A program made the translations under genes and the position numbers. From positions 2,294,001 to 2,358,000 of the forward strand of contig NZ_CP132291.1 in assembly GCF_044359855.1 (NCBI RefSeq): a DNA stretch of 64,000 nt. Direction: 5' to 3'. The stretch comes from Rummeliibacillus pycnus_A. Its GTDB lineage: Bacteria; Bacillota; Bacilli; Bacillales_A; Planococcaceae. Under the pieces are notes generated by a model. The model was not told the origin of the DNA. It did not search any database and worked only from the letters and a program-made list of their open reading frames with translations. Of this stretch, positions 1-8,222 are shown in pieces (the stretch's first letter is position 1; every line of letters starts with the position of its first letter).

Positions 1-100
1 TACTAAGTGCTGGTTGAGAGATATTCAATTTTTCAGCAGCATGTGTCATGTGCTCTATTCTTGCTACGGTTTGAAAATACTTTAATTGCTGTAAATCCAT
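1..100 (-). CDS. LysR-family transcriptional regulator, N-terminal fragment (cut by window edge)
   Basis: Reading the minus strand from 100 gives a start of the form MDLQQLKYFQTVARIEHMTH followed by an AAEKLNISQPALS-type stretch. This is the first helix-turn-helix of LysR-type regulators (HTH_1). Only about 33 codons lie in the window; the effector-binding domain is beyond the left edge. Two adjacent ATGs exist (103 and 100). ATG 100 is preferred because GGGGG at 106-110 then sits 5 bases upstream. The gene is divergent from the MFS exporter at 245, the usual arrangement for a LysR protein and its target. A perfect palindrome lies between them (161-175). Confidence 0.85.
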   Translation of the reverse strand, partial: MDLQQLKYFQTVARIEHMTHAAEKLNISQPALS

Positions 101-160
101 CATTACCCCCTAATAACCAAATCGAATTAAATTGATGAAAATAATAAATTGTACTTATCA

Positions 161-175
161 ATAGAATGATTCTAT
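161..175. promoter_or_regulatory. Perfect 7-1-7 palindrome, candidate LysR operator
   Basis: ATAGAAT-G-ATTCTAT is a perfect 15-bp dyad that also fits the LysR T-N11-A rule. It overlaps the likely -10 TATAAT (172-177) of the MFS gene; a TTGTAC-like -35 lies 18 bases upstream of that hexamer. It sits in the intergenic region between the divergent LysR and MFS genes, so regulator binding there could control both promoters. Binding itself is inferred. Confidence 0.55.
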
Positions 176-244
176 AATAAACCGTAACAAAAAAATGACA
201 ATTCAATTTACTATTTGCCATTATTTTATGGAGTGATATTTTCA

Positions 245-1450
245 ATGGATGATTATATAAAGAAAGGAACAATGGATTTTCGTAAAGCAAACTTAGCATT
301 GTTTGCGGGTGCTTTTAGTACATTTGCGAATTTATATATGACCCAACCAGTGTTACCAACACTATCAAAGGTTTTTCATATTTCACCGACTACTGCTAGT
401 CTATCCTTGTCTTTAACAACTATTTCTTTAGCTATTAGTATGCTAATCGTTGGATCTCTATCTGAAGCTTGGGGTCGTAAACCAATTATGACTTTTTCAA
501 TGATAGCTGTAGCAATTTTAACGTTATTGATTGCCTTCGTACCAAGCTATCATATGTTACTTGTTTTGCGAGTAATTCAAGGAATTGTCTTTGCAGGACT
601 TCCTGCAATTGCAATGGCCTATCTTGGGGAGGAAATTGAACCTTCCAGTTTAGGTGCTGCAATGGGACTTTATATTAGTGGGAACTCTATTGGCGGTCTT
701 GCTGGACGTATTATTATGGGGACAGTTAGTGATTACTTTAACTGGCGAATTGGTATGGTGACAATCGGTATCATCAGTTTACTTGTAGCTATCGCCTTTT
801 ACTTTTTACTACCTGCATCAAAGCATTTTAAACCTGAAAAGCTAGCCTTTAAACCCTTATTCAAATCTATGGTGATGCATCTTAAAGATTCTGCATTACT
901 AAGTCTATTTGGGATTGGTTTTTTACTTATGGGTTCATTTGTAACAATGTATAACTATATCGGATTCCAACTATTAGAACCTCCTTATTCTTTAAGTCAA
1001 ACAATTGTTGGTTGGATATTCTTAATCTACTTAGTTGGTACATTTAGTTCTGCATGGATGGGTGGGTTGGCCGATCATCATGGTCGTTATAAAATCTTAT
1101 TAAGTGGCATCGGTTTAATGTTTGGAGGTGCAGCCCTTTCTTTAGTAGGCAACCTATTGATTAAGGTTCTCGGTATTGCCCTTTTCACCTTTGGATTCTT
1201 TGGCGGACATGCAATTGCTAGCGGTTGGATCGGCAGACGAGCAACTCATGATAAAGCACAAGCCTCTTCACTTTACTTATTCTTCTACTATGCAGGATCA
1301 AGTATTGGTGGTACGACTGGTGGAATATTCTGGTCTTATTTCGGTTGGGGCGGTGTTATTAGTATCATCTTAATATTCCTGTTAATAGCAGCTATTTTAG
1401 CGTTTATTATTCAGAAAATCACAACGAAAAAGGTAGCAACACAAGTATAA
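245..1450 (+). CDS. MFS transporter, YnfM-like 12-TM exporter
   Basis: A 401-residue hydrophobic protein of the major facilitator superfamily with about 12 membrane segments. The loop after TM2 carries a typical MFS motif (GSLSEAWGRKPI), repeated in weaker form after TM8 (GGLADHHGRYKI), as expected for two six-helix halves. Its overall pattern resembles the YnfM/arabinose-efflux-like group, whose substrates are mostly unknown. The start at 245 is chosen because GGAGTGA (230-236) lies 8 bases upstream; an in-frame ATG at 272 has poorer spacing, and the frame is open further upstream without a ribosome site. Divergent from a LysR gene that probably controls it. Substrate cannot be inferred. Confidence 0.85.
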   Translation: MDDYIKKGTMDFRKANLALFAGAFSTFANLYMTQPVLPTLSKVFHISPTTASLSLSLTTISLAISMLIVGSLSEAWGRKPIMTFSMIAVAILTLLIAFVPSYHMLLVLRVIQGIVFAGLPAIAMAYLGEEIEPSSLGAAMGLYISGNSIGGLAGRIIMGTVSDYFNWRIGMVTIGIISLLVAIAFYFLLPASKHFKPEKLAFKPLFKSMVMHLKDSALLSLFGIGFLLMGSFVTMYNYIGFQLLEPPYSLSQTIVGWIFLIYLVGTFSSAWMGGLADHHGRYKILLSGIGLMFGGAALSLVGNLLIKVLGIALFTFGFFGGHAIASGWIGRRATHDKAQASSLYLFFYYAGSSIGGTTGGIFWSYFGWGGVISIILIFLLIAAILAFIIQKITTKKVATQV

Positions 1451-1451
1451 G

Positions 1452-1484
1452 AAAAGGCACTAAATGAATAATCAGTGCCTTTTC
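1452..1484. terminator. Bidirectional intrinsic terminator
   Basis: AAAAGGCACT / AGTGCCTTTT inverted repeat with a 12-base loop and T/A runs on both sides. It separates the convergent MFS and PAP2 genes and can serve both. Confidence 0.8.
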
Positions 1485-1494
1485 TTTATACCTA

Positions 1495-2103
1495 TCATTT
1501 ATGTCTCTCTACAGTTTTTTTCCGGCGTTCGTACCAAATGATACTCAAAATGAACCATGTATAACCAATCGCCCACCCTGCAATAACATCTGATGCAAAA
1601 TGACGGCTCCCTGCAATTCGAGATAATCCTATTAGAGCAGCCATAATTATCGCAAATGACCATAGGAGTATTTTCTTTTTCTCCGATGCTTCGTGTTCAG
1701 TTGCAAAATAAGCTATTGTAAATAGATAAAGAATACCTACCATCGCATGACCAGAAGGAAAACTAAAACTCTTCAATTGATGCGGAATAACTGGACGAGA
1801 TCTATGAACCCATTCCTTCAATATATGATTTAATACATTTCCTCCAGCAATCGTTAAAAGTGCTAACGTCATACCTCGATAATTGTGGTTTCGAATCCAT
1901 AACCAAACTAATAGTAGAACAGCTACTATCATAATAAACTTTGTTTTTCCAAAGTAATGGAAGAATTCAATGAAAGAATTACCTTTCAAAAGAGTTGCAG
2001 CACTTGTATCTAAACTAGTTACCCAAGCACTATTTAAACTGATATAGAAAAGAAAAAAGATACTAGCAGTGACAATTGCTAAGAAGCAGAAAAATTTCGT
2101 CAT
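1495..2103 (-). CDS. PAP2-family membrane phosphatase
   Basis: A 202-residue integral membrane protein with all three motifs of the type 2 phosphatidic acid phosphatase family: KEWVHRSRP, FPSGHAM and SRIAGSRHFASD (KX6RP, PSGH, SRX5HX3D). The two histidines and the motif-3 aspartate needed for catalysis are present. Family members in Gram-positives dephosphorylate undecaprenyl pyrophosphate or phosphatidyl phosphates on the outer membrane face, so lipid-carrier recycling is plausible but not provable here. ATG at 2103 is preferred over the adjacent upstream TTG (2106) because AGGGGGAG (2108-2115) is better spaced. Single-gene unit with shared terminator at 1452-1484. Confidence 0.88.
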   Translation of the reverse strand: MTKFFCFLAIVTASIFFLFYISLNSAWVTSLDTSAATLLKGNSFIEFFHYFGKTKFIMIVAVLLLVWLWIRNHNYRGMTLALLTIAGGNVLNHILKEWVHRSRPVIPHQLKSFSFPSGHAMVGILYLFTIAYFATEHEASEKKKILLWSFAIIMAALIGLSRIAGSRHFASDVIAGWAIGYTWFILSIIWYERRKKTVERHK

Positions 2104-2202
2104 CAAGCTCCCCCTCTTCTAAAATATTCTTTTCTTCTTACTATCCCTTTTTATCATTCTATGAAATAATACAAAAAATATCATTTCATTTTTCCAACAA
2201 GC

Positions 2203-2235
2203 AAAACACCTAGCAGGAATTTGCTAGGTGTTTTT
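2203..2235. terminator. Intrinsic terminator after the siderophore ABC operon
   Basis: AAACACCTAGCA / TGCTAGGTGTTT stem with a short loop and A/T runs on each side, 15 bases past the stop of the lipoprotein gene. It ends the minus-strand operon. Confidence 0.85.
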
Positions 2236-2249
2236 GTATTTTATAAAAT

Positions 2250-3230
2250 TTATAGAGCTGCCTCTACTTCCTTAGCCATTTCAGTTACAGACTGTAATCC
2301 GCCACCTGATAAGTACCAAACTTCTGGGTTAAGATAAATCATCTTGCCAGCTTTATAAGCATTTGTTTTCTTTACGATATCATTTTCAATATCCTTTTTC
2401 GCAGATGCTCCTTCAGTAACAACAGAATCACGGTCTACTACGAAGATGATGTCTGGATTCTTTTCTAAAACATATTCATAAGATACGTTTTGTCCATGTG
2501 TCGAAACTTCAATGCCTTTATCAACAGCTTTAAAACCAAATACATCGTGAATAACTCCGAAGCGTGATGCAGGACCATAAGCACTGATTTTCCCTTCAGA
2601 ACCTAAGATGATTAAAGCTTTTTTGTCTAAGTTTTTTGTTTCAGCTTGTACTTTTGCGATTGTATCATCAACTTTTGCTAATTCATCTTTTACTTGATCT
2701 TCTTTTCCAAAGATTTGACCAGCTAGTTCTGTATTCTTTTTAAATGAATCCATGTATTTTGAAGTGTCTAAACCTACATAAACTGTTGGGGCAATTTTAC
2801 TTAGCTCTTCATATAGACTTGCTTGGCGACCAGAGATAAAAATAACATCCGGAGCAATTGTTGCAAGCTTTTCAAAATCAGGTTCTTTTAAGCCACCAAC
2901 ATTTTCATAATCTGAACTTGCGTATTTTTTAAGATATTTTGGGATAGTATCTTGTGGGACACCTGCAACTTTAACACCTAGCGTATCAAGTGTATCTAGA
3001 AAACCCATATCAAAAACTACGACTTTTTTAGGATTTTTGGGTACTTTTACTTCGTCTTTTATAGCATCAGACGAGCCATCTTCATTTTGAATACCAAAAT
3101 CATTTGTTACTGTAATTGTTTCTTCTTTTGAACCACCATTTGAATCCTCTTTACTTGATTCTTTAGAGCCACATGCCCCTAATACAAGAAGCATGGCGAA
3201 TACTAATGTGAATAACGACCACTTTTTCAT
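2250..3230 (-). CDS. yclQ: Siderophore-binding lipoprotein of ABC transporter (YclQ/FatB-like)
   Basis: A 326-residue substrate-binding protein. The signal peptide ends in a lipobox LGAC with the lipidated Cys at residue 20, followed by a Ser/Lys/Glu-rich linker; the protein should be anchored outside the membrane. The rest matches the periplasmic-binding (TroA/FepB-type) fold with the NPKKVVVFDMGFLDTLDTLG opening typical of Fe-siderophore receptors. It is the last gene of a permease-permease-ATPase-binding protein operon, the same order as B. subtilis yclNOPQ, which imports petrobactin. Close relatives FatB/FpuA bind catecholates, so the exact ligand is inferred from order and family only. 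Strong AAAGGAGAT ribosome site. Confidence 0.85.
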   Translation of the reverse strand: MKKWSLFTLVFAMLLVLGACGSKESSKEDSNGGSKEETITVTNDFGIQNEDGSSDAIKDEVKVPKNPKKVVVFDMGFLDTLDTLGVKVAGVPQDTIPKYLKKYASSDYENVGGLKEPDFEKLATIAPDVIFISGRQASLYEELSKIAPTVYVGLDTSKYMDSFKKNTELAGQIFGKEDQVKDELAKVDDTIAKVQAETKNLDKKALIILGSEGKISAYGPASRFGVIHDVFGFKAVDKGIEVSTHGQNVSYEYVLEKNPDIIFVVDRDSVVTEGASAKKDIENDIVKKTNAYKAGKMIYLNPEVWYLSGGGLQSVTEMAKEVEAAL

Positions 3231-3246
3231 TTTTTTATCTCCTTTA

Positions 3247-4008
3247 TTATGAATTAAAATATACGCAGATACGGCAACTATTCATCTCTTGAATAGGAAT
3301 ATCCATATCATATATTTCCTTTAATGATTCAGAGTTAATAATTTCATTGGTTGGGCCATCTTTGATGACCTTTCCATCTTTTAATGCAACGATGTAGTCC
3401 GAATAAACAGATGCAAAATTGATATCATGCAAGACAATAACAACCGTTTTGTCTAGTTCATCCACAAGCTTACGTAAGATTTTCATAATCTGAACAGAAT
3501 GCTTCATATCTAAGTTATTTAATGGTTCATCCAGCAATATATATTCGGTATCTTGAGCGATTACCATCGCAATAAATGCTCGTTGGCGTTGACCACCTGA
3601 TAACTCGTCTAAATAATCATGCTGAATAACCTCTAAATTCATATAGTGAATAGCTTCATCGACTTTCTGATTATCTTCATCTGTTAAATGCCCCTGTGAA
3701 TATGGAAACCGCCCAAAAGAAACAAGTTCACGAATTGTTAAGCGTACATTCATGAAGTTGGATTGTTTTAAAATCGATACGCGTTTTGCAAAGTCATTGG
3801 ATTTTACTTTCTTCACATCTTTTTGATCAAGTAACACTTCACCCGTGTCTGCATCTAACAAGCGACTTACCATCGATAATAATGTAGATTTACCGGCACC
3901 ATTTGGACCGATAAATGAAGTAATTTTTCCACGTTTGATATCGACGCTTACTTTATCGACGACGACTTTCTTCCCAAAGAATTTGGATATTTCTTTTACC
4001 TGAATCAT
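3247..4008 (-). CDS. yclP: Ferric siderophore ABC transporter ATPase (YclP-like)
   Basis: A 253-residue ABC ATPase of the FepC/FhuC group that powers import through the two permeases encoded upstream. Walker A GPNGAGKST at residues 34-42, signature LSGGQ near 137, Walker B ILLDEP near 160, then the switch His in VLHDINFA. Its ATG overlaps the stop of the upstream permease by 4 bases (ATGA type), showing translational coupling. The C-terminus ends with a cysteine-containing tail (CRICVYF) past the usual end of the domain. Only 16 bases separate it from the lipoprotein gene. Confidence 0.9.
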   Translation of the reverse strand: MIQVKEISKFFGKKVVVDKVSVDIKRGKITSFIGPNGAGKSTLLSMVSRLLDADTGEVLLDQKDVKKVKSNDFAKRVSILKQSNFMNVRLTIRELVSFGRFPYSQGHLTDEDNQKVDEAIHYMNLEVIQHDYLDELSGGQRQRAFIAMVIAQDTEYILLDEPLNNLDMKHSVQIMKILRKLVDELDKTVVIVLHDINFASVYSDYIVALKDGKVIKDGPTNEIINSESLKEIYDMDIPIQEMNSCRICVYFNS

Positions 4009-4955
4009 GCAGATCGACTCTCCCTTAATAATAAGTAAATAAAGTAGATACCACCGATGAAATTGACGATAACACTTAAGGTTGTTGAAAAAGTAAATAC
4101 ACGTTCAACAATCCATTGACCACCGATTAATGCCACTAGACTTATAAGAGCTGCACCCGTAATGAGCACCGAATGCTTGTATGTTTGGAAAAATTGATAA
4201 GACAAGTTTGCTACGATTAATCCAAAGAATGTAATCGGTCCAACTAATGCTGTTGATACTGCGATTAACACTGCAGATATGATAAGCATGCGTTTTACTA
4301 CCTTATCGTACGGAACGCCTAAGTTAATGGCTGTTTCACGACCAAGTGATAGGACATCTAATTGATTTATCATACGCCAACCAATTACCATTACAATGAC
4401 GACGATTACTAATGCAAACCATACTAAATCGCCATTCACATTATTAAAACTTGCGAACATCTTATCTTGCACTCGAGCAAACTCATTTGGATCAATTAAC
4501 ACTTGCATGAAAGTTGTAACACTTCCTAAAAAAGTCCCAACAATAATGCCAACTAAAAGTAAAAAGTAAATCGGACGGCCACCTGAGCGAAATAGAAACT
4601 GATAGAGCAATAAAGCAAAGCCAATCATTACAACTACAGAAATAATGAAATTCACTTGTGTATCCATAATCGCCACATGGCTAGATCCGAGGAAGAAGAT
4701 GATGACTGTTTGCAATAACAAATACAACGAATCTAATCCCATAATGCTGGGGGTTAAAATGCGATTATGTGTGATTGTTTGGAAAATAACAGTTGAATAG
4801 GCAATGGAAACACCGGTTAACACCATCGCAATCACTTTAATTGCACGGCGAGGCAATATGTAATCATAATTACCATTCAACCCTTGAAATAGATATAAGC
4901 CACAAAACATAGCAGCAAGAACCGCTAGTATAATCATTTTCATTCTGTTACGCAT
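4005..4955 (-). CDS. yclO: Ferric siderophore ABC permease (YclO-like)
   Basis: A 316-residue FecCD/BtuC-type permease with about nine hydrophobic segments; the second membrane subunit of the importer. The chosen ATG (4955) has AGGGGGAG 5 bases upstream; the frame stays open 13 codons further upstream but without a ribosome site, so the longer version is unlikely. It overlaps the upstream permease by 8 bases and the downstream ATPase by 4, so the operon is tightly coupled. Conserved FecCD features include the G-rich loop GPITFFGLIVANL, the part that contacts the ATPase. Confidence 0.88.
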   Translation of the reverse strand: MRNRMKMIILAVLAAMFCGLYLFQGLNGNYDYILPRRAIKVIAMVLTGVSIAYSTVIFQTITHNRILTPSIMGLDSLYLLLQTVIIFFLGSSHVAIMDTQVNFIISVVVMIGFALLLYQFLFRSGGRPIYFLLLVGIIVGTFLGSVTTFMQVLIDPNEFARVQDKMFASFNNVNGDLVWFALVIVVIVMVIGWRMINQLDVLSLGRETAINLGVPYDKVVKRMLIISAVLIAVSTALVGPITFFGLIVANLSYQFFQTYKHSVLITGAALISLVALIGGQWIVERVFTFSTTLSVIVNFIGGIYFIYLLLRESRSA

Positions 4956-5898
4956 ATGCTCTCCCCCTAAACAACAAGAATAGGAAGACCGCACTGCCGA
5001 TAACGCCTACCATTAAGCTAATCGAAATCTCATATGGATAAATCAACACACGTCCTAAAATATCACAAATCAATAGGAAGATTGCTCCTAGCAATGCAGT
5101 ATGCGGTAAAGTCTTTTGTAAATGATCTCCTTTAAAAATGGAAACAATGTTCGGGATGATCAAACCTAAAAATGGAATCATGCCTACTGTGAGCACAACA
5201 GTAGTAGTCACTAAAGCTACGAGGATTAAACCAAAATTGACGATACGCTTATAGGCTAGCCCTAAGTTCTTTGCAAAATCTTCCCCCATCCCCGCAACTG
5301 TAAAACGATTTGCATAGAAATAGGCAATGATTAATACTGGAACACTAATATAGAGCAATTCATAGCGACCTTTCATAATCATTGAAAAATCCCCCTGCAA
5401 CCAAGTCGAAATATTCTGGATAACGTTCGACTTATAGGCGAAGAAAGTTGTAATAGAAGATAAAATATTTCCAAACATTAACCCAACTAGCGGAATAAAG
5501 ATTGCGTCCTTAAATTTAATACGGTCCAAAATTTGCATAAATAATAGTGTGCCGACTAATGCAAATACAAATGATACAGCCATTTTTTCCAACATCGAAG
5601 CGTTAGCAAATAACAGCATCGATACAAGAATTCCTAAACGAGTGGCATCTAATGTTCCAGCCGTTGTAGGTGACACGAACTTATTGCGGCTTAAGCTTTG
5701 CATGATTAAGCCCGCAATGCTCATACCAAACCCTGCTAAGATAATCGCGATTAACCTAGGTACACGACTAATAAGGAAGATTTGTGTTTTCTCTGAATGA
5801 ATATTGAGTAAATCCTTTGGTGATATATCCGTTACCCCTACGAAGAGAGATACGATTGATAAGACAACCAGCGCTAAAAATAAATATCGTTTCTTCAT
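4948..5898 (-). CDS. yclN: Ferric siderophore ABC permease (YclN-like), first gene of operon
   Basis: A 316-residue FecCD-type permease with about nine hydrophobic segments, including the ATPase-contact loop GMIPFLGLIIPNIV. It pairs with the next gene to form the heterodimeric channel. Ribosome site GGGGATT lies upstream of ATG 5898. As first gene of the operon it follows a roughly 150-bp regulatory region with three Fur-type boxes, so transcription should rise when iron is low. Order and family match B. subtilis yclN. Confidence 0.88.
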   Translation of the reverse strand: MKKRYLFLALVVLSIVSLFVGVTDISPKDLLNIHSEKTQIFLISRVPRLIAIILAGFGMSIAGLIMQSLSRNKFVSPTTAGTLDATRLGILVSMLLFANASMLEKMAVSFVFALVGTLLFMQILDRIKFKDAIFIPLVGLMFGNILSSITTFFAYKSNVIQNISTWLQGDFSMIMKGRYELLYISVPVLIIAYFYANRFTVAGMGEDFAKNLGLAYKRIVNFGLILVALVTTTVVLTVGMIPFLGLIIPNIVSIFKGDHLQKTLPHTALLGAIFLLICDILGRVLIYPYEISISLMVGVIGSAVFLFLLFRGRAYA

Positions 5899-5944
5899 AA
5901 CAATCCCCGACTTTTTTCCATTTTGTAAGTTAATAAAATGAAAA

Positions 5945-5959
5945 TGAAAATCATTATCA
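5945..5959. promoter_or_regulatory. Fur box 1
   Basis: TGAAAAT-C-ATTATCA, one mismatch from the 7-1-7 Fur consensus TGATAAT-N-ATTATCA. It lies 47 bases upstream of the yclN-like start, where a Fur-Fe(II) dimer pair would block the operon promoter. Confidence 0.85.
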
Positions 5960-5988
5960 TTTAACTCACAATATTTATTATATCATCT

Positions 5989-6003
5989 TGATAATCATTT
6001 TCA
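5989..6003. promoter_or_regulatory. Fur box 2
   Basis: TGATAAT-C-ATTTTCA, one mismatch from the 7-1-7 consensus. It lies between boxes 1 and 3 (starts 44 and 24 bases apart). The spacing suggests either multiple dimer binding or two divergent promoters sharing a control region. Confidence 0.8.
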
Positions 6004-6012
6004 ACGATTAAT

Positions 6013-6027
6013 TGAAAATGATTATCA
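6013..6027. promoter_or_regulatory. Fur box 3, facing a small plus-strand frame
   Basis: TGAAAAT-G-ATTATCA, one mismatch from consensus. It ends 16 bases before the ATG of a 20-codon plus-strand frame at 6044, and may control a divergent transcript rather than the ABC operon. Confidence 0.8.
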
Positions 6028-6043
6028 AGTAAAAGGAGAATTA

Positions 6044-6106
6044 ATGAAAAATGCCTATAATTACTCATTTTTTTGCGTTCCCCTATTCTCATTTAGCCTT
6101 TTTTAA
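6044..6106 (+). CDS. Possible 20-residue peptide or gene remnant divergent from the siderophore operon
   Basis: ATG at 6044 is preceded by AAAAGGAG (6031-6038), a strong ribosome site with good spacing, and by a Fur box. The frame encodes MKNAYNYSFF followed by CVPLFSFSLF and then TAA. It could be a small Fur-regulated hydrophobic peptide, a leader peptide, or the 5' stub of a gene lost by deletion; a decayed dispersed repeat begins at its 3' end. No homology can be claimed from so short a sequence. Confidence 0.3.
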   Translation: MKNAYNYSFFCVPLFSFSLF

Positions 6107-6107
6107 A

Positions 6108-6203
6108 TAGACGCTGTTAAATATGATTGTTACTATTTGTAAAGAAATCTATATTGTGCTGGCACTGCGAATACGAAATCAACAGGATCTATTAACACAG
6201 TCT
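6108..6203 (-). repeat. Decayed dispersed repeat, family B, inverted copy
   Basis: Read in reverse complement, this stretch follows the copy at 8073-8192. Shared blocks are CTGTTAAAT at one end, AAAGAAT/AAAGAAA and a GTGCT-GGCAC type centre, and ATCAACAG plus TTAACA at the other end. It is shorter, with an internal deletion. No coding potential. Confidence 0.45.
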
Positions 6204-6210
6204 TTGAAAT

Positions 6211-6262
6211 AAAAAAGACCCGTCCTACAAAATCGGCATAACCGACTTTGATAGGACAGGTC
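6211..6262 (-). terminator. Intrinsic terminator of dtpT
   Basis: On the minus strand GACCTGTCCTATCAAAGTCGG pairs (with small bulges) with CCGATTTTGTAGGACGGGTC, followed by a run of Ts. It is 17 bases past the DtpT stop codon. Confidence 0.85.
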
Positions 6263-6278
6263 CTGTATAAAATTAACT

Positions 6279-7766
6279 TTATTTAAGGGTCCCCATTTTC
6301 TTAGAAATCCAAGGGCTTAGTAATAACATGATAAAGAATAGTACTATAGAAGCTCCACCAAGATAGCCAAAGTATTGAACTTCAGAAATTTCCGCAAATA
6401 GTTTTGCAAATTGAGCGTTAAGTGCTTGAGCTGCAGTACTAGCTAAGAACCAAAGTGACATGGTTTGTGCAGCAAATGCAGCTGGAGCTAATTTCGTTGT
6501 TGCTGATAAGCCAACTGGTGACATCAGTAATTCACCAACTACTACTAGGAAGAATGAAAGAACAATCCACAATGGGCTTATTAATTCTTTACCGCCAGAA
6601 GATATCGCAGGGATAATCATGATTAAGAATGATAAACCAGCAAATAATAGTGAGAATGAAAATTTAATTGGTGTAGATGGCTGACGATTGCCCAATTTAA
6701 CCCAAATCCAAGCAAAGATTGGAGCCATTGTAATGATAAATAATGGGTTTAATGATTGGAACCAAGAAGGTGGAATTTTAAATGATCCAACTGTTAAATC
6801 AGTACGTTGTGCTACATAAGTAGCAAGAATGGTTGAACCTTGTTCTTGAATAATCCAGAACATTGTACCCGTAATAAATAAAGGGATATATGCAAGAAGA
6901 TGTGACTTCTCTTCTTTTTTTGTTTTTTTACTAGAGAACATCCAAATAAATACTGAGATTGGTGCTAATAAACCGATCACTGTGAAGAAGTTAACAGCTC
7001 CATCAATTGATAAGTTACCACTCATTGCTGCAATTAAAACTAATACCGCTACTACAATAACTGCTACAATCAATTTTTTAAGAATGCTACTACGTTCTTT
7101 AGCATTTAATGGGTTTTTAGGTTCTACACCCGCAAGACCCAATTTTTGTTTTTGATTAAGAGTGAACATAAATAATCCAATAGCCATACCAATTGCCGCA
7201 ATACCAAAACCTGCATGATAGTTATAATTTTCTTTTACGGCACCTACAACTAATGGAGAGATGAACGCACCTGCGTTGATACCCATATAGAAGATATTGA
7301 AGCCTGCATCACGACGGTTATCACCATCTGGATAAATATCACCAACAACTGATGATACGTTTGGTTTTAATAAACCAGTACCAATAATAATAAATACCAT
7401 TGAAGTAAATAAGAATGGCAAACCACCAGGAACTGCTAAGCAGATATGACCAATCATTATTAAAATACCGCCCCAGAAGATTGTTCTTCTAGTACCTAAA
7501 ATACGGTCAGCAATCCATGCCCCGATAATACCTGACATATACACTAAAGACCCATAAATTGCCATAATCGAAGTGGCTGTAGTTTTATCTAACCCCAAAC
7601 CACCTTTTTGTACTGTATCATACATGAAATATATAAGGATTGCCTTCATACCATAGTATGAGAAGCGTTCCCAGAATTCTGTGAAGAACAAACTAAATAA
7701 TCCCTTTGGATGTCCGAAGAATCCAGTTTGAGGAACTGACTTGACGATTTCCTCTTTAGTTGCCAT
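6279..7766 (-). CDS. dtpT: Di/tripeptide:proton symporter (POT family)
   Basis: A 495-residue proton-coupled oligopeptide transporter (PTR2/POT, 12-14 membrane helices). Near the N-terminus it has the family ExxER motif (EFWERFSYYG), the proton-coupling site, then the PTR2 signatures around GAWIADRILGTRRTIFWGG and FNIFYMGINAGAF. Length matches Lactococcus DtpT. ATG 7766 has GAAGGAGAG 7 bases upstream; a longer in-frame extension lacks one. Transcribed alone from a near-perfect SigA promoter (7856-7884) and closed by its own terminator. Function: uptake of di- and tripeptides as amino-acid source. Confidence 0.93.
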   Translation of the reverse strand: MATKEEIVKSVPQTGFFGHPKGLFSLFFTEFWERFSYYGMKAILIYFMYDTVQKGGLGLDKTTATSIMAIYGSLVYMSGIIGAWIADRILGTRRTIFWGGILIMIGHICLAVPGGLPFLFTSMVFIIIGTGLLKPNVSSVVGDIYPDGDNRRDAGFNIFYMGINAGAFISPLVVGAVKENYNYHAGFGIAAIGMAIGLFMFTLNQKQKLGLAGVEPKNPLNAKERSSILKKLIVAVIVVAVLVLIAAMSGNLSIDGAVNFFTVIGLLAPISVFIWMFSSKKTKKEEKSHLLAYIPLFITGTMFWIIQEQGSTILATYVAQRTDLTVGSFKIPPSWFQSLNPLFIITMAPIFAWIWVKLGNRQPSTPIKFSFSLLFAGLSFLIMIIPAISSGGKELISPLWIVLSFFLVVVGELLMSPVGLSATTKLAPAAFAAQTMSLWFLASTAAQALNAQFAKLFAEISEVQYFGYLGGASIVLFFIMLLLSPWISKKMGTLK

Positions 7767-7855
7767 AAGAAACTCTCCTTCTTTCAATATAAAAAATAGT
7801 CTCACAATTCAAACTATAAAGTTTATATCTTAGTAATTTCCGAAGTATGTTGTCC

Positions 7856-7884
7856 ATTATACACGCACAGTTGTTTCATGTCAA
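7856..7884 (-). promoter_or_regulatory. SigA promoter of dtpT (consensus)
   Basis: On the minus strand TTGACA (7884-7879), 17-base spacer, TATAAT (7861-7856): both hexamers perfect. The start of transcription would be near 7849, giving a leader of about 80 bases. No riboswitch-like structure was seen in that leader. Confidence 0.85.
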
Positions 7885-8072
7885 AAAATAATCTGAAAAG
7901 GTAAAATGTTTATTTTTTGATTTTCTTAATAAGAATAAGTCCTTTAATATCAACATTTGAATATATTTTATAATCAGAAAATTACAACTATTTTATACAT
8001 TGAAAAACACCCCTAAAAAGGATGTACTTTCCATAAACACATTTTATTTCGCTCATCCATTATTAATTAAGG

Positions 8073-8192
8073 CACTGTTAATGAATACTGTTGATATTTT
8101 TATCTAAAGTGCTAGCACACTAATCGTAATCCGAGTTATGTGCTTGCACAAACTATTCTTTTCAAAATCAATACTCAAATTTAACAGTTCAT
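8073..8192 (+). repeat. Dispersed intergenic repeat, family B, best copy
   Basis: Compared by eye with 46791-46912, the two share ATACTGTTGAT, TTTTTATCTA-AGTGC, a CTAA block and, near the end, ATTCTTTTCAAA followed by a degenerate ATCAA and (T)AACAG. An inner GTGCTAGCAC...GTGCTTGCAC stretch can form a hairpin. No open frame. It occupies the gap between DtpT and HflX together with the HflX terminator. Confidence 0.55.
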
Positions 8193-8193
8193 A

Positions 8194-8222
8194 ATAAAAA
8201 AAGAGATGACTTTTGTCATCTC
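8194..8222 (-). terminator. Intrinsic terminator of hflX
   Basis: GAGATGAC-TTTT-GTCATCTC perfect stem immediately against the HflX stop codon, with a long A run on the plus strand (T run in the transcript). Confidence 0.9.

Noticed and set aside
33..299. Open frame spanning the left intergenic region on the minus strand
   Set aside because: It runs through the divergent promoter region and is out of frame with the LysR start, with no ribosome site; a shadow frame.
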